Source: JASHSH01 sp036490215
GTDB lineage: Bacteria; Pseudomonadota; Alphaproteobacteria; Rhodospirillales; Magnetospirillaceae
Direction: 5' to 3'
Assembly (NCBI GenBank): GCA_036490215.1
Contig: DASXEH010000060.1
Location: forward strand, 1 to 64,000
Length of the DNA stretch: 64,000 nt
Positions 33,019 to 41,283 of the stretch are shown here, piece by piece (position 1 is the first letter of the stretch; each line of letters starts with the position of its first letter). A model generated the notes under the pieces. The model worked only from the letters and a program-made list of their open reading frames with translations. It made no database searches and had not been told where the DNA came from. The position numbers and the translations under genes were made by a program.

Positions 33019-33182
33019 CGTCATCCCGGCCGAAGCATCGCGGAGTTGGGGGCCTTAATGCAAGCCACTGGCTTGCATTTACTGGTTGCCCAGTGGGCAA
33101 CCAGTCGGCCGCCCAAGGATCCAGGGCCATACAACGGGGCTTCACCCTGGACCCCGGATAACGCTGCGCGTTTCCGGGGTGA
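33019..33182. repeat. family D palindromic repeat, copy 2, with inserted double hairpin
   Basis: Same ends as copy 1 (CGTCATCCCGGCCGAAGC.. and ..GCGTTTCCGGGGTGA) but about 65 bases longer. The extra part includes two back-to-back perfect hairpins at 33057-33079 (AATGCAAGCC/GGCTTGCATT, loop ACT) and 33081-33105 (ACTGGTTGCCC/GGGCAACCAGT, loop AGT). Confidence 0.85.
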
Positions 33183-33288
33183 TGGACAGTAAATTATCAC
33201 CGAAATCGCAACGGCTGACAGCGGGCCGCCAAGGCTTTATACCCTAGGCCCCCGATCCCCGGAACCGCCCAGCTTTCTGCCGCCTGCC

Positions 33289-33558
33289 ATGGACCCTCGC
33301 CGTAAACGCATCCTGTTCCGCGCCCGTCATATGGGGACAGCCGAGAACGACATCCTGTTCGGCGGCTTTGCCGAGGCGCATCTGGCTGCGCTCGACGAGG
33401 CGCAGTGCGCCCGGTTCGAGACTTTGCTTGAGGCGGCCGATCCCGACCTCAACGCCTGGGCGACCGGCGCGGTGCCGGCGCCGCCCGAATTGAACCACGA
33501 TGTGATGCAACTCTTGCAGGCCTATGTGCGTGCCGGTGGCGGCCAATATAAATCATGA
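33289..33558 (+). CDS. sdhE: FAD assembly factor SdhE
   Basis: Small helical protein that promotes covalent flavinylation of succinate dehydrogenase SdhA. 89 residues, matching the family, with RILFRARHMGTAENDILFGG as the signature region. The usual RGxxE motif reads M15-G16-T17-A18-E19, so the conserved Arg is a Met; Gly and Glu are kept. The stop overlaps the mfd start (ATGA). Confidence 0.87.
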   Translation: MDPRRKRILFRARHMGTAENDILFGGFAEAHLAALDEAQCARFETLLEAADPDLNAWATGAVPAPPELNHDVMQLLQAYVRAGGGQYKS

Positions 33559-36500
33559 ATGAAGTCGCTTTCGATATCCTGAAAAGACCCGGCCGGCTGA
33601 CCATCGCGGGCGCACCCGAAGGGTATGATGCGCTGCTGCTCGGCCGGCTGGCCACGGCGCGCGGCGCGATCCTGCATGTGGCGCGCGACGATGCCCGCGC
33701 GGCGCGGCTGGCCGAGGCGCTGGGCTTCTTCGCACCCGGCGTCGAGGTGGTGAACTTCCCGGCCTGGGACTGCCTGCCCTATGACCGCGTCTCGCCCCAT
33801 ACCGAGATCGTGGCACGGCGCATCGAAGCGCTGGCGCGGCTGGCGTTGGGAAACGGTTCACCCCACCCTAACCCTCCCCGTCGAGGGGAGGGGATGAAGA
33901 CAGAAACCCCTCCCCCCGCCGGCGTTGCCGGCAAATCAAATGATGCGCGCGAAGCGCGCGGCGGGGAGGGTAGGGCGGGGGGACAGGGACGCGAAGGCAC
34001 GCCGCTCGTCGTGATCGCGACCGTTGCGTCGGTGCTGCAACGTGTTCCGAAACGCTCGGTCTTCGCCAAGGCCAGTTTCGCGATCGAGGTCGGCAAGTCG
34101 CTCGACCGCAATGCCTTGCAGGAATTCTTGACCGGCAACGGCTATACCCGCGCCGACACGGTGCGCGAGCCCGGCGAGTTTGCGCTGCGTGGCGATATTG
34201 TCGATCTGTTCCCGCCGGGCTCTACCGAGCCGCTGCGCATCGATCTGTTCGGCGACGAGATCGAGAAGCTGCGCAGCTTCGACCCGATGAGCCAGATCAG
34301 CTCGGGCACGCTTGAGCGTTTCGTGCTGCGCCCCGCCGGCGAGGTGATGCTCGACGCCGCGTCGATCGCGCGTTTCCGCACCAGCTATCGCGAATTGTTC
34401 GGCCCGCCCAACGGTGCCGATCCGCTCTATGAAGCGATCTCGTCAGGCATGCGTTTCGCCGGGATGGAACATTGGCTGCCGCTGTTCCATGACGGGCTCG
34501 ACACGCTGTTCGATTATCTGCCCGGCGCGGTGGTGACGCTCGACTACCAGGGCGAGGAAGCCAAAGAGGCGCGGCTCGATCTGGTCACCGAGTTCTATGA
34601 GGCGCGGCGCACTATGCGCGGCAAGGAAGCCGCCGATTCGGGCATGGTCTACAACCCGATCGCACCCGGGCTGCTGACCATCGAACGCGACGAGTGGCGC
34701 AAACTGTTGGCGGCGCGCGCCGTGGGTGCGTTCTCGCCCTTCGTCGCGCCAGACGGTGCGGCCGACACCTACGACGCCGCTGGCAGCAAGATCATCGATT
34801 TTGCCGAACAGCGCACGCAGCCGGGCGCCGATCTCTATGGCGCCGTGGCGACGCGGCTGAGCAACGAGGCGCGGGCAGGGCGGCGTGCGGTGGTGGCCGC
34901 CTGGAGCGCGGGCTCGGCCGATCGCCTGGGCGCCGTTCTGCGCGAGCATGGGCTTGAGGGCAAGCTGATCGCGGTGGGCAGTTGGGCCGAGGCCAACAAG
35001 CTGGCACCGTCGCAATTCGCTCTGGTCACGCTGGGCATCGAGAATGGTTTTGCCGCGCCGGGCGTGTCGATCATCGGCGAGCAGGACATCCTGGGCGATC
35101 GTTTGGTGCGCCCGGCCAAGAAGCGCCGCCGCGCCGATCAGTTCCTCACCGAGGCCTCCGCGATTGCCGAGGGCGATCTGGTCGTGCATGTCGATCACGG
35201 CATCGGCCGCTATGACGGGCTGATCACGCTCGACGTCTCCGGCGCGCCGCATGACTGTTTGCGCGTCATCTATGCCGATAACGACAAGCTGTTCGTGCCG
35301 GTCGAGAATATCGATACGCTGTCGCGCTACGGTTCGGAAACCGCGGGCGTGCAGCTCGACAAGCTGGGCGGCGCGGGTTGGCAAAGCCGCAAGGCCAAGC
35401 TGAAGAAGCGCATCCGCGACATGGCCGAGCAGTTGATCGCCGTCGCTGCGCTGCGCAAGTTGAAGCAAGGCGATCTGCTGACGCCGGCCGAAGGCGCCTT
35501 CGACGAATTCTGCGCGCGTTTCCCCTATGCCGAGACCGACGACCAGCTGCACGCGGTGGAAGACGTGCTGGCCGATCTCGCCTCCGGCAAGCCGATGGAC
35601 CGGCTGATCTGCGGTGATGTCGGCTTCGGCAAGACCGAGGTGGCCCTGCGCGCGGCCTTTGTCGGTGTGATGAGCGGCAAACAGGTGGCCGTGGTGGTGC
35701 CGACGACGCTGCTGGCGCGTCAGCACTTCGCCACCTTCACCGAACGGTTCTCCGGGCTGCCGGTGCGCATTGCCCAGCTCTCGCGTCTCGTGCCCGCCAA
35801 GATCGCCAATCAGACCAAGACCGATCTGGCCGACGGCAAGGTCGATATCGTGGTCGGCACCCATGCGGTGCTGGCCAAGAGCATCTCGTTCAGGGATCTC
35901 GGTCTCGTTGTCGTCGACGAAGAGCAGCATTTCGGCGTGGCGCATAAGGAGCGGTTGAAGCAGCTCTGCGCCAATGTCCATGTGCTGACGCTAACTGCCA
36001 CGCCGATTCCGCGCACCTTGCAATTGGCGCTGTCCGGCGTGCGCGAGATGAGCGTGATCGCGACGCCCCCCATTGACAGACTCGCCGTGCGCACCTTCGT
36101 GCTGCCCTTCGACGGCGTGGTGATCCGCGAGGCGATCCTGCGCGAGAAGTATCGCGGCGGTCAGTGCTTCTATGTCTGTCCGCGCGTCGCCGATCTGGAT
36201 GCGGAAGCCGCGAAACTGCGCGAGCTGGTGCCCGAGATCAAAGTCGCCATCGCCCACGGCCAGATGACGCCGACCGCGCTGGAAAGCGTGATGAACGCTT
36301 TTGCCGAAGGCGCGTTCGATCTGCTGCTGGCCACCAACATCATCGAATCGGGGCTCGACATGCCCCGCGTCAACACGATCGTGATTCATCGCGCCGATAT
36401 GTTCGGCCTCAGCCAGCTCTATCAGCTGCGCGGCCGCGTCGGCCGCGGCAAGCTGCGCGGCTATGCCTATCTCACCGTGCTGCCGCATCGCACCTTGGCG

Positions 36501-37181
36501 CAGACTTCCGAGCGCCGCCTCGAAGTGATGCAGACGCTCGACGGGCTGGGCGCGGGCTTCACGCTGGCCAGCCACGATCTCGATATCCGCGGCGCCGGCA
36601 ATCTGCTGGGCGATGAACAGTCGGGCCATATCCGCGAGGTGGGCATCGAGCTCTATCAGCAATTGCTGGAAGAGGCGGTGCTGGCCGCGCGCGACGGCGG
36701 CGATGCGGAAGAGGCGGGCGCCGGTGAGTGGTCGCCGCAGATCTCCATCGGCATGGCGGTGCTGATTCCCGACAGTTATGTGGCCGATCTGCCGGTGCGT
36801 CTCGCGCTCTATCGCCGTCTCGGCACGCTCACCAGCCGCGAGGAAGTGGAAGCCTTCGCCGTGGAACTGATCGATCGCTTCGGCCTGCTGCCCGACGAGG
36901 TGAAGAACCTGCTCGAAACCGTCGCGATCAAGATTCTCTGCAAGGCCGCGGGTGTCGAGAAGGTGGACGCCGGGCCCAAGGGCGCGCTGCTCAGCTTCCG
37001 CCAGAACAGCTTCGCCAATCCCGCCGGGCTGGTGAAGTTCATCTCGACCCAGCTCGGCACGGTGAAGCTGCGCCCCGATCACCGCCTCGTCATCCAACGC
37101 CCCTGGGACGACGCCGCCGCACGCCTCAAAGGCGTGGCCGAGATCGTCGGGAAACTGGCGGAGGTGGCCCGCGCCGCCTAA
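33555..37181 (+). CDS. mfd: transcription-repair coupling factor Mfd
   Basis: Removes stalled RNA polymerase from lesions and recruits UvrA. 1208 residues, about 50 above the usual length. Order: UvrB-like N-terminal domains (about 1-390), RNAP-interacting CarD-like domain (about 530-600, EGDLVVHVDHGIGRYDGL), helicase (GDVGFGKTEVALRAAF, DEEQHFGV, TATPIPRTLQL, ATNIIESGLDMPRVNTIVI, QLYQLRGRVGRG) and a C-terminal TRCF domain. Residues about 99-149 are a Pro/Gly/Arg-rich insertion encoded by a palindromic repeat (33861-33982) that keeps the frame. The flanks (ARRIEALARLAL and LVVIATVASVLQRVP) are normal Mfd. ATGA overlap with sdhE. Confidence 0.96.
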   Translation: MNEVAFDILKRPGRLTIAGAPEGYDALLLGRLATARGAILHVARDDARAARLAEALGFFAPGVEVVNFPAWDCLPYDRVSPHTEIVARRIEALARLALGNGSPHPNPPRRGEGMKTETPPPAGVAGKSNDAREARGGEGRAGGQGREGTPLVVIATVASVLQRVPKRSVFAKASFAIEVGKSLDRNALQEFLTGNGYTRADTVREPGEFALRGDIVDLFPPGSTEPLRIDLFGDEIEKLRSFDPMSQISSGTLERFVLRPAGEVMLDAASIARFRTSYRELFGPPNGADPLYEAISSGMRFAGMEHWLPLFHDGLDTLFDYLPGAVVTLDYQGEEAKEARLDLVTEFYEARRTMRGKEAADSGMVYNPIAPGLLTIERDEWRKLLAARAVGAFSPFVAPDGAADTYDAAGSKIIDFAEQRTQPGADLYGAVATRLSNEARAGRRAVVAAWSAGSADRLGAVLREHGLEGKLIAVGSWAEANKLAPSQFALVTLGIENGFAAPGVSIIGEQDILGDRLVRPAKKRRRADQFLTEASAIAEGDLVVHVDHGIGRYDGLITLDVSGAPHDCLRVIYADNDKLFVPVENIDTLSRYGSETAGVQLDKLGGAGWQSRKAKLKKRIRDMAEQLIAVAALRKLKQGDLLTPAEGAFDEFCARFPYAETDDQLHAVEDVLADLASGKPMDRLICGDVGFGKTEVALRAAFVGVMSGKQVAVVVPTTLLARQHFATFTERFSGLPVRIAQLSRLVPAKIANQTKTDLADGKVDIVVGTHAVLAKSISFRDLGLVVVDEEQHFGVAHKERLKQLCANVHVLTLTATPIPRTLQLALSGVREMSVIATPPIDRLAVRTFVLPFDGVVIREAILREKYRGGQCFYVCPRVADLDAEAAKLRELVPEIKVAIAHGQMTPTALESVMNAFAEGAFDLLLATNIIESGLDMPRVNTIVIHRADMFGLSQLYQLRGRVGRGKLRGYAYLTVLPHRTLAQTSERRLEVMQTLDGLGAGFTLASHDLDIRGAGNLLGDEQSGHIREVGIELYQQLLEEAVLAARDGGDAEEAGAGEWSPQISIGMAVLIPDSYVADLPVRLALYRRLGTLTSREEVEAFAVELIDRFGLLPDEVKNLLETVAIKILCKAAGVEKVDAGPKGALLSFRQNSFANPAGLVKFISTQLGTVKLRPDHRLVIQRPWDDAAARLKGVAEIVGKLAEVARAA
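33861..33982. repeat. family F palindromic repeat inside mfd
   Basis: Outer inverted arms CCCCACCCTAACCCTCCCCG (33861-33880) and CGGGGAGGGTAGGGCGGGG (33962-33980) enclose three small hairpins: CCCTCCCC/GGGGAGGG, GCCGGC/GCCGGC and GCGCGC/GCGCGC. The architecture is that of an intergenic palindromic repeat, but it sits in frame within mfd and adds about 40-50 residues without a stop. It is unlike the neighbouring mfd sequence in composition. Confidence 0.85.
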
Positions 37182-37254
37182 CACCCGTTCCGCCCCCGAT
37201 GACATTTTGAGACGCCCCTCGACAGATTTGTCCCGCGCGTCGTAACGTCCGCGC

Positions 37255-39570
37255 ATGTCTTCGTCCGCGCCCTCATCCGAGGCCCTGTTTTCCCAAGCCG
37301 TGCAGTTCTATCGGAACCATCGCCGCGGCGAGGCGGAGCGGCTTTTGCTCCAGGTGGTCGGGAAAAATCCGGGCCACGACGCGGCATTCCATCTGCTCAG
37401 TATCATCGCCCAGGAAGCCGGGAACCTGGCGGCCGCGCGCGAGCATCTCGGCCGGGCGATTGCGATCAAAGACAGCTTCGCGCCCTATCATTCGAATATG
37501 GGCGTGCTGCACGAGGCGCTGGGACAGTTGGACGATGCGGCCGAGAGTTGCCGCAAGGCCATCGCGCTCGATCCCGCTTACGCTCAGTCCTATTTCAATC
37601 TGAGCGGCATCGCGCTGATGCAGAAGCGCTACGACGAAGCTGAAAGCAGCGCCCGCGCGCTGGCGGCGCTTCAGCCCCAGATGGCGGAGGCCCATCTCAA
37701 TCTCGGCATCGCTCTACTGGGCCAGGGGCGAGTCTCGGAAGCCACCGACGCGCTCGATCGCGTGATCCCGCTCAACCCGGCGCGCGCCGCGACCTGGTTC
37801 AATCTTGGGGGCATGCGGCAGGAACTGGGGCACTGGGACGCCGCCGCCGATTGCTATCGCCACGCGATCGAACGCAAGCCCAACTACATCGAGGCCCATC
37901 TCGAATTGGGCAACGTTCTGAAAGCCATGGGGCGGCTCAATGACGCCATCGCCGGCTACTGCCGTGCGCTGGATATCAACCCCAACTATGTCAACGCGCA
38001 TGGCAATCTCGGCGTGACGCTGATGGCGCAGGGGCGCGTCGAAGAGGCGGTGGTCGCCTATCGCCACGCGCTCGACCTCGCTCCTAATCGCGCCAAGATT
38101 CATGTCGATCTCGGTTTGGCCCTGCAGACGTTGAAGCGGCCGGATGAAGCGCGCACCAGCTTCGAGACGGCGCTGGCGCTGGACGCGGACAGCGCCGAAG
38201 CCGAGAGCAATCTGCTCCATCTTCGCCGCGCGTTCTGCGACTGGCGGTCGTTCTCGGCCGACGAAGCGCGCGTGGTGGAATTGATCAGACGTCATGTATC
38301 GGGGCCGATGCCCTTCGCCGCGCTGTCGTCGTCAACCAGCCTGGCAGACCAGTTGAGCTGTGCCCGAACCTGGATCGAGAATCACGTCTCGGTGCCGCAA
38401 TCCGCGCTCCCGCCGCGGGCGATCGGCGCTGTCGGGCGGATTCGAATCGGATATCTCTCGGCCGACCTTCACAATCACGCCACATCGTTCTTGGCGGCTG
38501 AGCTTTTCGAGCGCCACGATCGATCCCGTTTCGAAATCTACGCCTATTCCTTCGGGCCCGATGACGGCAGCGCGATGCGCGAACGCCTGACACGGGGTTT
38601 CGATCACTTCATCGATATTCGCGCCCTCAGCCACGCCGAAGCCGCACAGCGCATTCGCGATGACGGCATCGATATCCTGGTCGATTTGCTCGGCCACACC
38701 CAGAATTCGCGGACCGAGATCGTCGCTTATCGCCCGACACCGATCTGCGTCAATTTCCTCGGCTTCCCCGGCACGATGGGCGCCGGTTTTGTCGACTATA
38801 TCCTCGCCGATCCGGTCGTCGCGCCGTTCGCCGACCAGCCGTTCTACAACGAGCGCATCGTCCATCTGCCGGAGTGCTACCAGCCCAACGACACGAAGCG
38901 CGCCGTTGCCGATACGCCGTCGCGTGCATCCTGTGGGTTGCCGGAAAATGGTTTCGTCTTTTGTTGCCTCAACGCCCCATCCAAGGTCACGCCGATCGTC
39001 TTCGACATCTGGATGCGGCTGTTGAGCGCTGTTCCCGGCAGCGTCTTGTGGCTGCTCGAGCAAAACGCGACGACCGCTCAGAATCTGCGGCGCGAGGCCG
39101 AGGCGCGCGGCGTCTCGGCCAGCCGGCTTGTGCTCGGCTCCGCGTTGCCGAATGCCGAACACGTGGCGCGCTACCGCCTGGCCGATCTGTTCCTCGATAC
39201 CTTGCCCTATAACGCCCACACCACGGGCAGCGATGCGCTATGGGCCGGGTTGCCGGTGCTGACCTGCGTCGGTGAGACTTTCGCCGGACGCGTCGGCGCC
39301 AGTCTATTGAAAGCCGTTGGCCTGCCTGAGCTGATCACGACCACGCTGGCCGATTACGAAAACCTGGCGCTGCGGCTGGCGCGTGAACCCACCGAACTGA
39401 ACCGGCTCAAGACACGGCTGATCGAGAACCGCTCCACCGCGCCACTCTTCGACATCGACCGCTTCACGCACCACATCGAAGCGGCGTATAGCCGGATGGT
39501 CGAACGCCATCGCGCGAGGCTGAAGCCGGAGGCGTTTGCGGTTGAGGCATCGGACTCGACGCCGCGATGA
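37255..39570 (+). CDS. TPR-containing O-GlcNAc transferase-like glycosyltransferase (GT41/SPINDLY)
   Basis: 771 residues, no signal peptide. About ten TPR units fill residues 1-320 (for example PAYAQSYFNLSGIALMQKRY and PNYVNAHGNLGVTLMAQGR). The GT41 catalytic region (about 390-760) keeps key positions of human OGT: His in SADLHNHATS, Lys in CLNAPSKVTP, and the UDP-contact Asp in LDTLPYNAHTTGSDALWAG. It probably transfers a sugar to Ser/Thr of a protein; donor and target are unknown. A methyltransferase lies convergent downstream. 73 bases separate it from mfd. Confidence 0.9.
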   Translation: MSSSAPSSEALFSQAVQFYRNHRRGEAERLLLQVVGKNPGHDAAFHLLSIIAQEAGNLAAAREHLGRAIAIKDSFAPYHSNMGVLHEALGQLDDAAESCRKAIALDPAYAQSYFNLSGIALMQKRYDEAESSARALAALQPQMAEAHLNLGIALLGQGRVSEATDALDRVIPLNPARAATWFNLGGMRQELGHWDAAADCYRHAIERKPNYIEAHLELGNVLKAMGRLNDAIAGYCRALDINPNYVNAHGNLGVTLMAQGRVEEAVVAYRHALDLAPNRAKIHVDLGLALQTLKRPDEARTSFETALALDADSAEAESNLLHLRRAFCDWRSFSADEARVVELIRRHVSGPMPFAALSSSTSLADQLSCARTWIENHVSVPQSALPPRAIGAVGRIRIGYLSADLHNHATSFLAAELFERHDRSRFEIYAYSFGPDDGSAMRERLTRGFDHFIDIRALSHAEAAQRIRDDGIDILVDLLGHTQNSRTEIVAYRPTPICVNFLGFPGTMGAGFVDYILADPVVAPFADQPFYNERIVHLPECYQPNDTKRAVADTPSRASCGLPENGFVFCCLNAPSKVTPIVFDIWMRLLSAVPGSVLWLLEQNATTAQNLRREAEARGVSASRLVLGSALPNAEHVARYRLADLFLDTLPYNAHTTGSDALWAGLPVLTCVGETFAGRVGASLLKAVGLPELITTTLADYENLALRLAREPTELNRLKTRLIENRSTAPLFDIDRFTHHIEAAYSRMVERHRARLKPEAFAVEASDSTPR

Positions 39571-39585
39571 AACGCGGTTCAGCCG

Positions 39586-40371
39586 CTATTTGATGACTCG
39601 GGTCACTGCATCGACGAAAAGATGTTTGGCGAAATCGGGTGGCGCGGTTTCGAAAATCGTCTGCCACCCATTGGTGAGTGATCCGCCGCCAAGGCCGAAG
39701 CGACTGAAGAGGCGCGCCAGGGCTCCGATGCTATAGATCGAGATATGTCCGTTCCGCGGCGCGATGTACCACCAGTTCAGCCGAATGCTGTCGAAATCCT
39801 CGGGCACGATGCCGGTGCCGATCATCATCATCCCGCCCGGCTTCAGATAGTCGAGCATCGTATCGACCGAGCCGATCGGATCGGGCAGGTGCTCGATCAC
39901 TTCGATGCAGGTGATCAGGTCGAAGGAATCCGCGGGCGGCTCGGTTGTGTCGACGAACGGGTCGTAGGATTGCGCGTCGAAGCCGTCTTGGCGAAGCAGT
40001 TCGGCGCATTTGCCGTTGCCGCCGCCATAGTCGAGAATCTTGAGCATTCCCCGGCCCTCGGGAAAGAGGCTGGCGATGCGGGTTGCGTTTAATTTCGGAC
40101 GCGCCTCGGTATATTCAGGATCGACGGTCGCGTAACTGTCGTTATAGATGTGCTTGCGGAAATCCTCGGGCGACCATGCGTCGAAAAATTCGGTGAACAC
40201 GAAGCCGCAATTGGGGCAGCGACGGTAATGAACCGGAACGCCCGAGCGCGGCAAGACGGCGCCGTTCCGGTCTTCGCAGCATTTGTTGAAATCGACCGCG
40301 CCGAACAGCGGCGCCGGGACGCTGCAAATCTTGCAGGGGCTCAACGGTGCAGGATCGGGTTCGCGCTGCAT
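39586..40371 (-). CDS. class I SAM-dependent methyltransferase with N-terminal zinc-ribbon-like motif
   Basis: 261 residues. Paired cysteines (CKICSV at residues 13-18 and CPNCGF at about 52-57) suggest a zinc knuckle. The SAM site is LKILDYGGGNGKCAELL (about residue 108), followed by YDPFVD, ITCIEVIEHLPDP and MLDYLKPGGMMMIGTG. This layout is common in sugar or cell-surface methyltransferases. It is convergent with the OGT-like gene and shares its neighbourhood with a TPR protein. Confidence 0.85.
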   Translation of the reverse strand: MQREPDPAPLSPCKICSVPAPLFGAVDFNKCCEDRNGAVLPRSGVPVHYRRCPNCGFVFTEFFDAWSPEDFRKHIYNDSYATVDPEYTEARPKLNATRIASLFPEGRGMLKILDYGGGNGKCAELLRQDGFDAQSYDPFVDTTEPPADSFDLITCIEVIEHLPDPIGSVDTMLDYLKPGGMMMIGTGIVPEDFDSIRLNWWYIAPRNGHISIYSIGALARLFSRFGLGGGSLTNGWQTIFETAPPDFAKHLFVDAVTRVIK

Positions 40372-40420
40372 CGGCGCAGGCTAACACGCGGGCTTGGGCG
40401 GCGGAATGCTCTCGCCGCGG

Positions 40421-41014
40421 CTAAATCGACTTCTTCTTGATGATCTCGCGGACGGCGTCGAGGTTCCTCTGCGCGCCGAGGTCTTGCGGGCTGATGGCGA
40501 GCACGCGCAGATAGGCTTTCTCGGCGTCTTCGAATTTCTCGAGCTGGATGTCGATCAGCCCCATGCCTGAGATCGCGCCGATGTGATGCGGTTCGAGCTT
40601 CAGCGTCTGCGCGATGTCGGCCAGCGATTTGCCGTACTCGCCCATCTCGTAATACAGCGTGGCGCGGCGGTTCCAGCCCTCGGCGAAATCCGGACGCTTC
40701 TTGATGATCGCATTGAACGCGGCCAACGCGCCTTGGAAGTCCTGGCCTTCCATCGCGGTCTGGCCTGCACCCATCATCGCGTCGATGTCCTTGTCGCCGG
40801 TCTCGAACCAGATCTTCCAGATATCGCTTTCGATCAGCACGGCGGCATCCGGGTCGGGCGCGGCTTTCAGCCTCTTGAACAGCGCGGGTAGGCGCTTGTC
40901 TTTCTGATCGGCACGGGCCGGTTGGGTGAAGCCTGGGGCAATGCTGCCGGGCGCGGGCAGGGACAGGGTCCATGCCGCCAGAGCAACCGAGAGCGCGAGT
41001 AGTATTCGCCTCAT
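40421..41014 (-). CDS. exported TPR-repeat protein
   Basis: 197 residues. A signal peptide (MRRILLALSVALAAWTLSLP.., cleavage likely near ARA-DQK, residue 35) precedes a charged segment and three TPR-like units: MEGQDFQGALAAFNAIIKKR, PDFAEGWNRRATLYYEMGEY and HHIGAISGMGLIDIQLEKFE. It is probably periplasmic, role unknown; TPR units suggest protein binding. It lies 49 bases from the methyltransferase on the same strand. Its promoter must lie in the 41015-41283 gap. Confidence 0.82.
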   Translation of the reverse strand: MRRILLALSVALAAWTLSLPAPGSIAPGFTQPARADQKDKRLPALFKRLKAAPDPDAAVLIESDIWKIWFETGDKDIDAMMGAGQTAMEGQDFQGALAAFNAIIKKRPDFAEGWNRRATLYYEMGEYGKSLADIAQTLKLEPHHIGAISGMGLIDIQLEKFEDAEKAYLRVLAISPQDLGAQRNLDAVREIIKKKSI

Positions 41015-41113
41015 AGAAACAGCTTAGCACGGGTCGAAGGGCTCGGGAGCAATGCAGGTTGCGCCGCAGCATCCTTCGCGCGCCCGGCCCAAGGCATTCC
41101 CAGCTAAATCGAT

Positions 41114-41194
41114 GATTCGGGACGAATAAGTCCAAAATATGCGGCTAAAAATAGCCGTTGCGCTGAAATGATTCGTCATAAATCGATAAGAGTC
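41114..41194. promoter_or_regulatory. cluster of three GANTC (CcrM) sites
   Basis: GATTC at 41114, GATTC near 41170 and GAGTC near 41190 all match GANTC, the target of the alphaproteobacterial cell-cycle methylase CcrM. Such density is unusual in GC-rich DNA. A CGGCTA/TAGCCG hairpin with an AAAA loop lies among them (41142-41157). Confidence 0.5.
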
Positions 41195-41204
41195 TGTGAC
41201 GAGT

Positions 41205-41220
41205 TACGTAGTACTACGTA
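41205..41220. promoter_or_regulatory. perfect 16-bp palindrome
   Basis: TACGTAGTACTACGTA is perfectly self-complementary over 16 bases and lies 64 bases before the 41284 gene. It is a plausible operator for a dimeric regulator, divergently serving the genes at 41014 and 41284. No known regulator is assigned. Confidence 0.55.
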
Positions 41221-41236
41221 CACAAAACATCCATAT

Positions 41237-41265
41237 TTATCCCACTTGTCCACAGGTTATCCACA
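41237..41265 (+). promoter_or_regulatory. tandem DnaA boxes
   Basis: Three 9-mers follow head to tail: TTATCCCAC (41237-41245, two mismatches), TTGTCCACA (41246-41254, one mismatch) and TTATCCACA (41257-41265, perfect). They end 18 bases before the ATG of the 41284 gene. They could be a DnaA-regulated promoter or part of an origin-like site. Confidence 0.6.
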
Positions 41266-41283
41266 GACGTTGGAGAGTTTTCC

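Larger units (their letters stand above)
32860..33288. other. gene-free gap between recG and sdhE, filled by repeats
   Basis: 429 bases without a convincing gene. Two family D copies (32873-32972 and 33019-33182) occupy most of it; the second carries an inserted pair of perfect hairpins. The remaining 100 bases before sdhE must hold the sdhE-mfd promoter. The recG promoter must be within or beyond the first repeat. Confidence 0.7.

Noticed and set aside
41015..41283. Main chromosomal origin oriC
   Set aside because: DnaA boxes are few, no dnaA, hemE, parAB or gidA neighbours are present, and GC-skew cannot be judged. Kept only as an origin-like or DnaA-regulated site.
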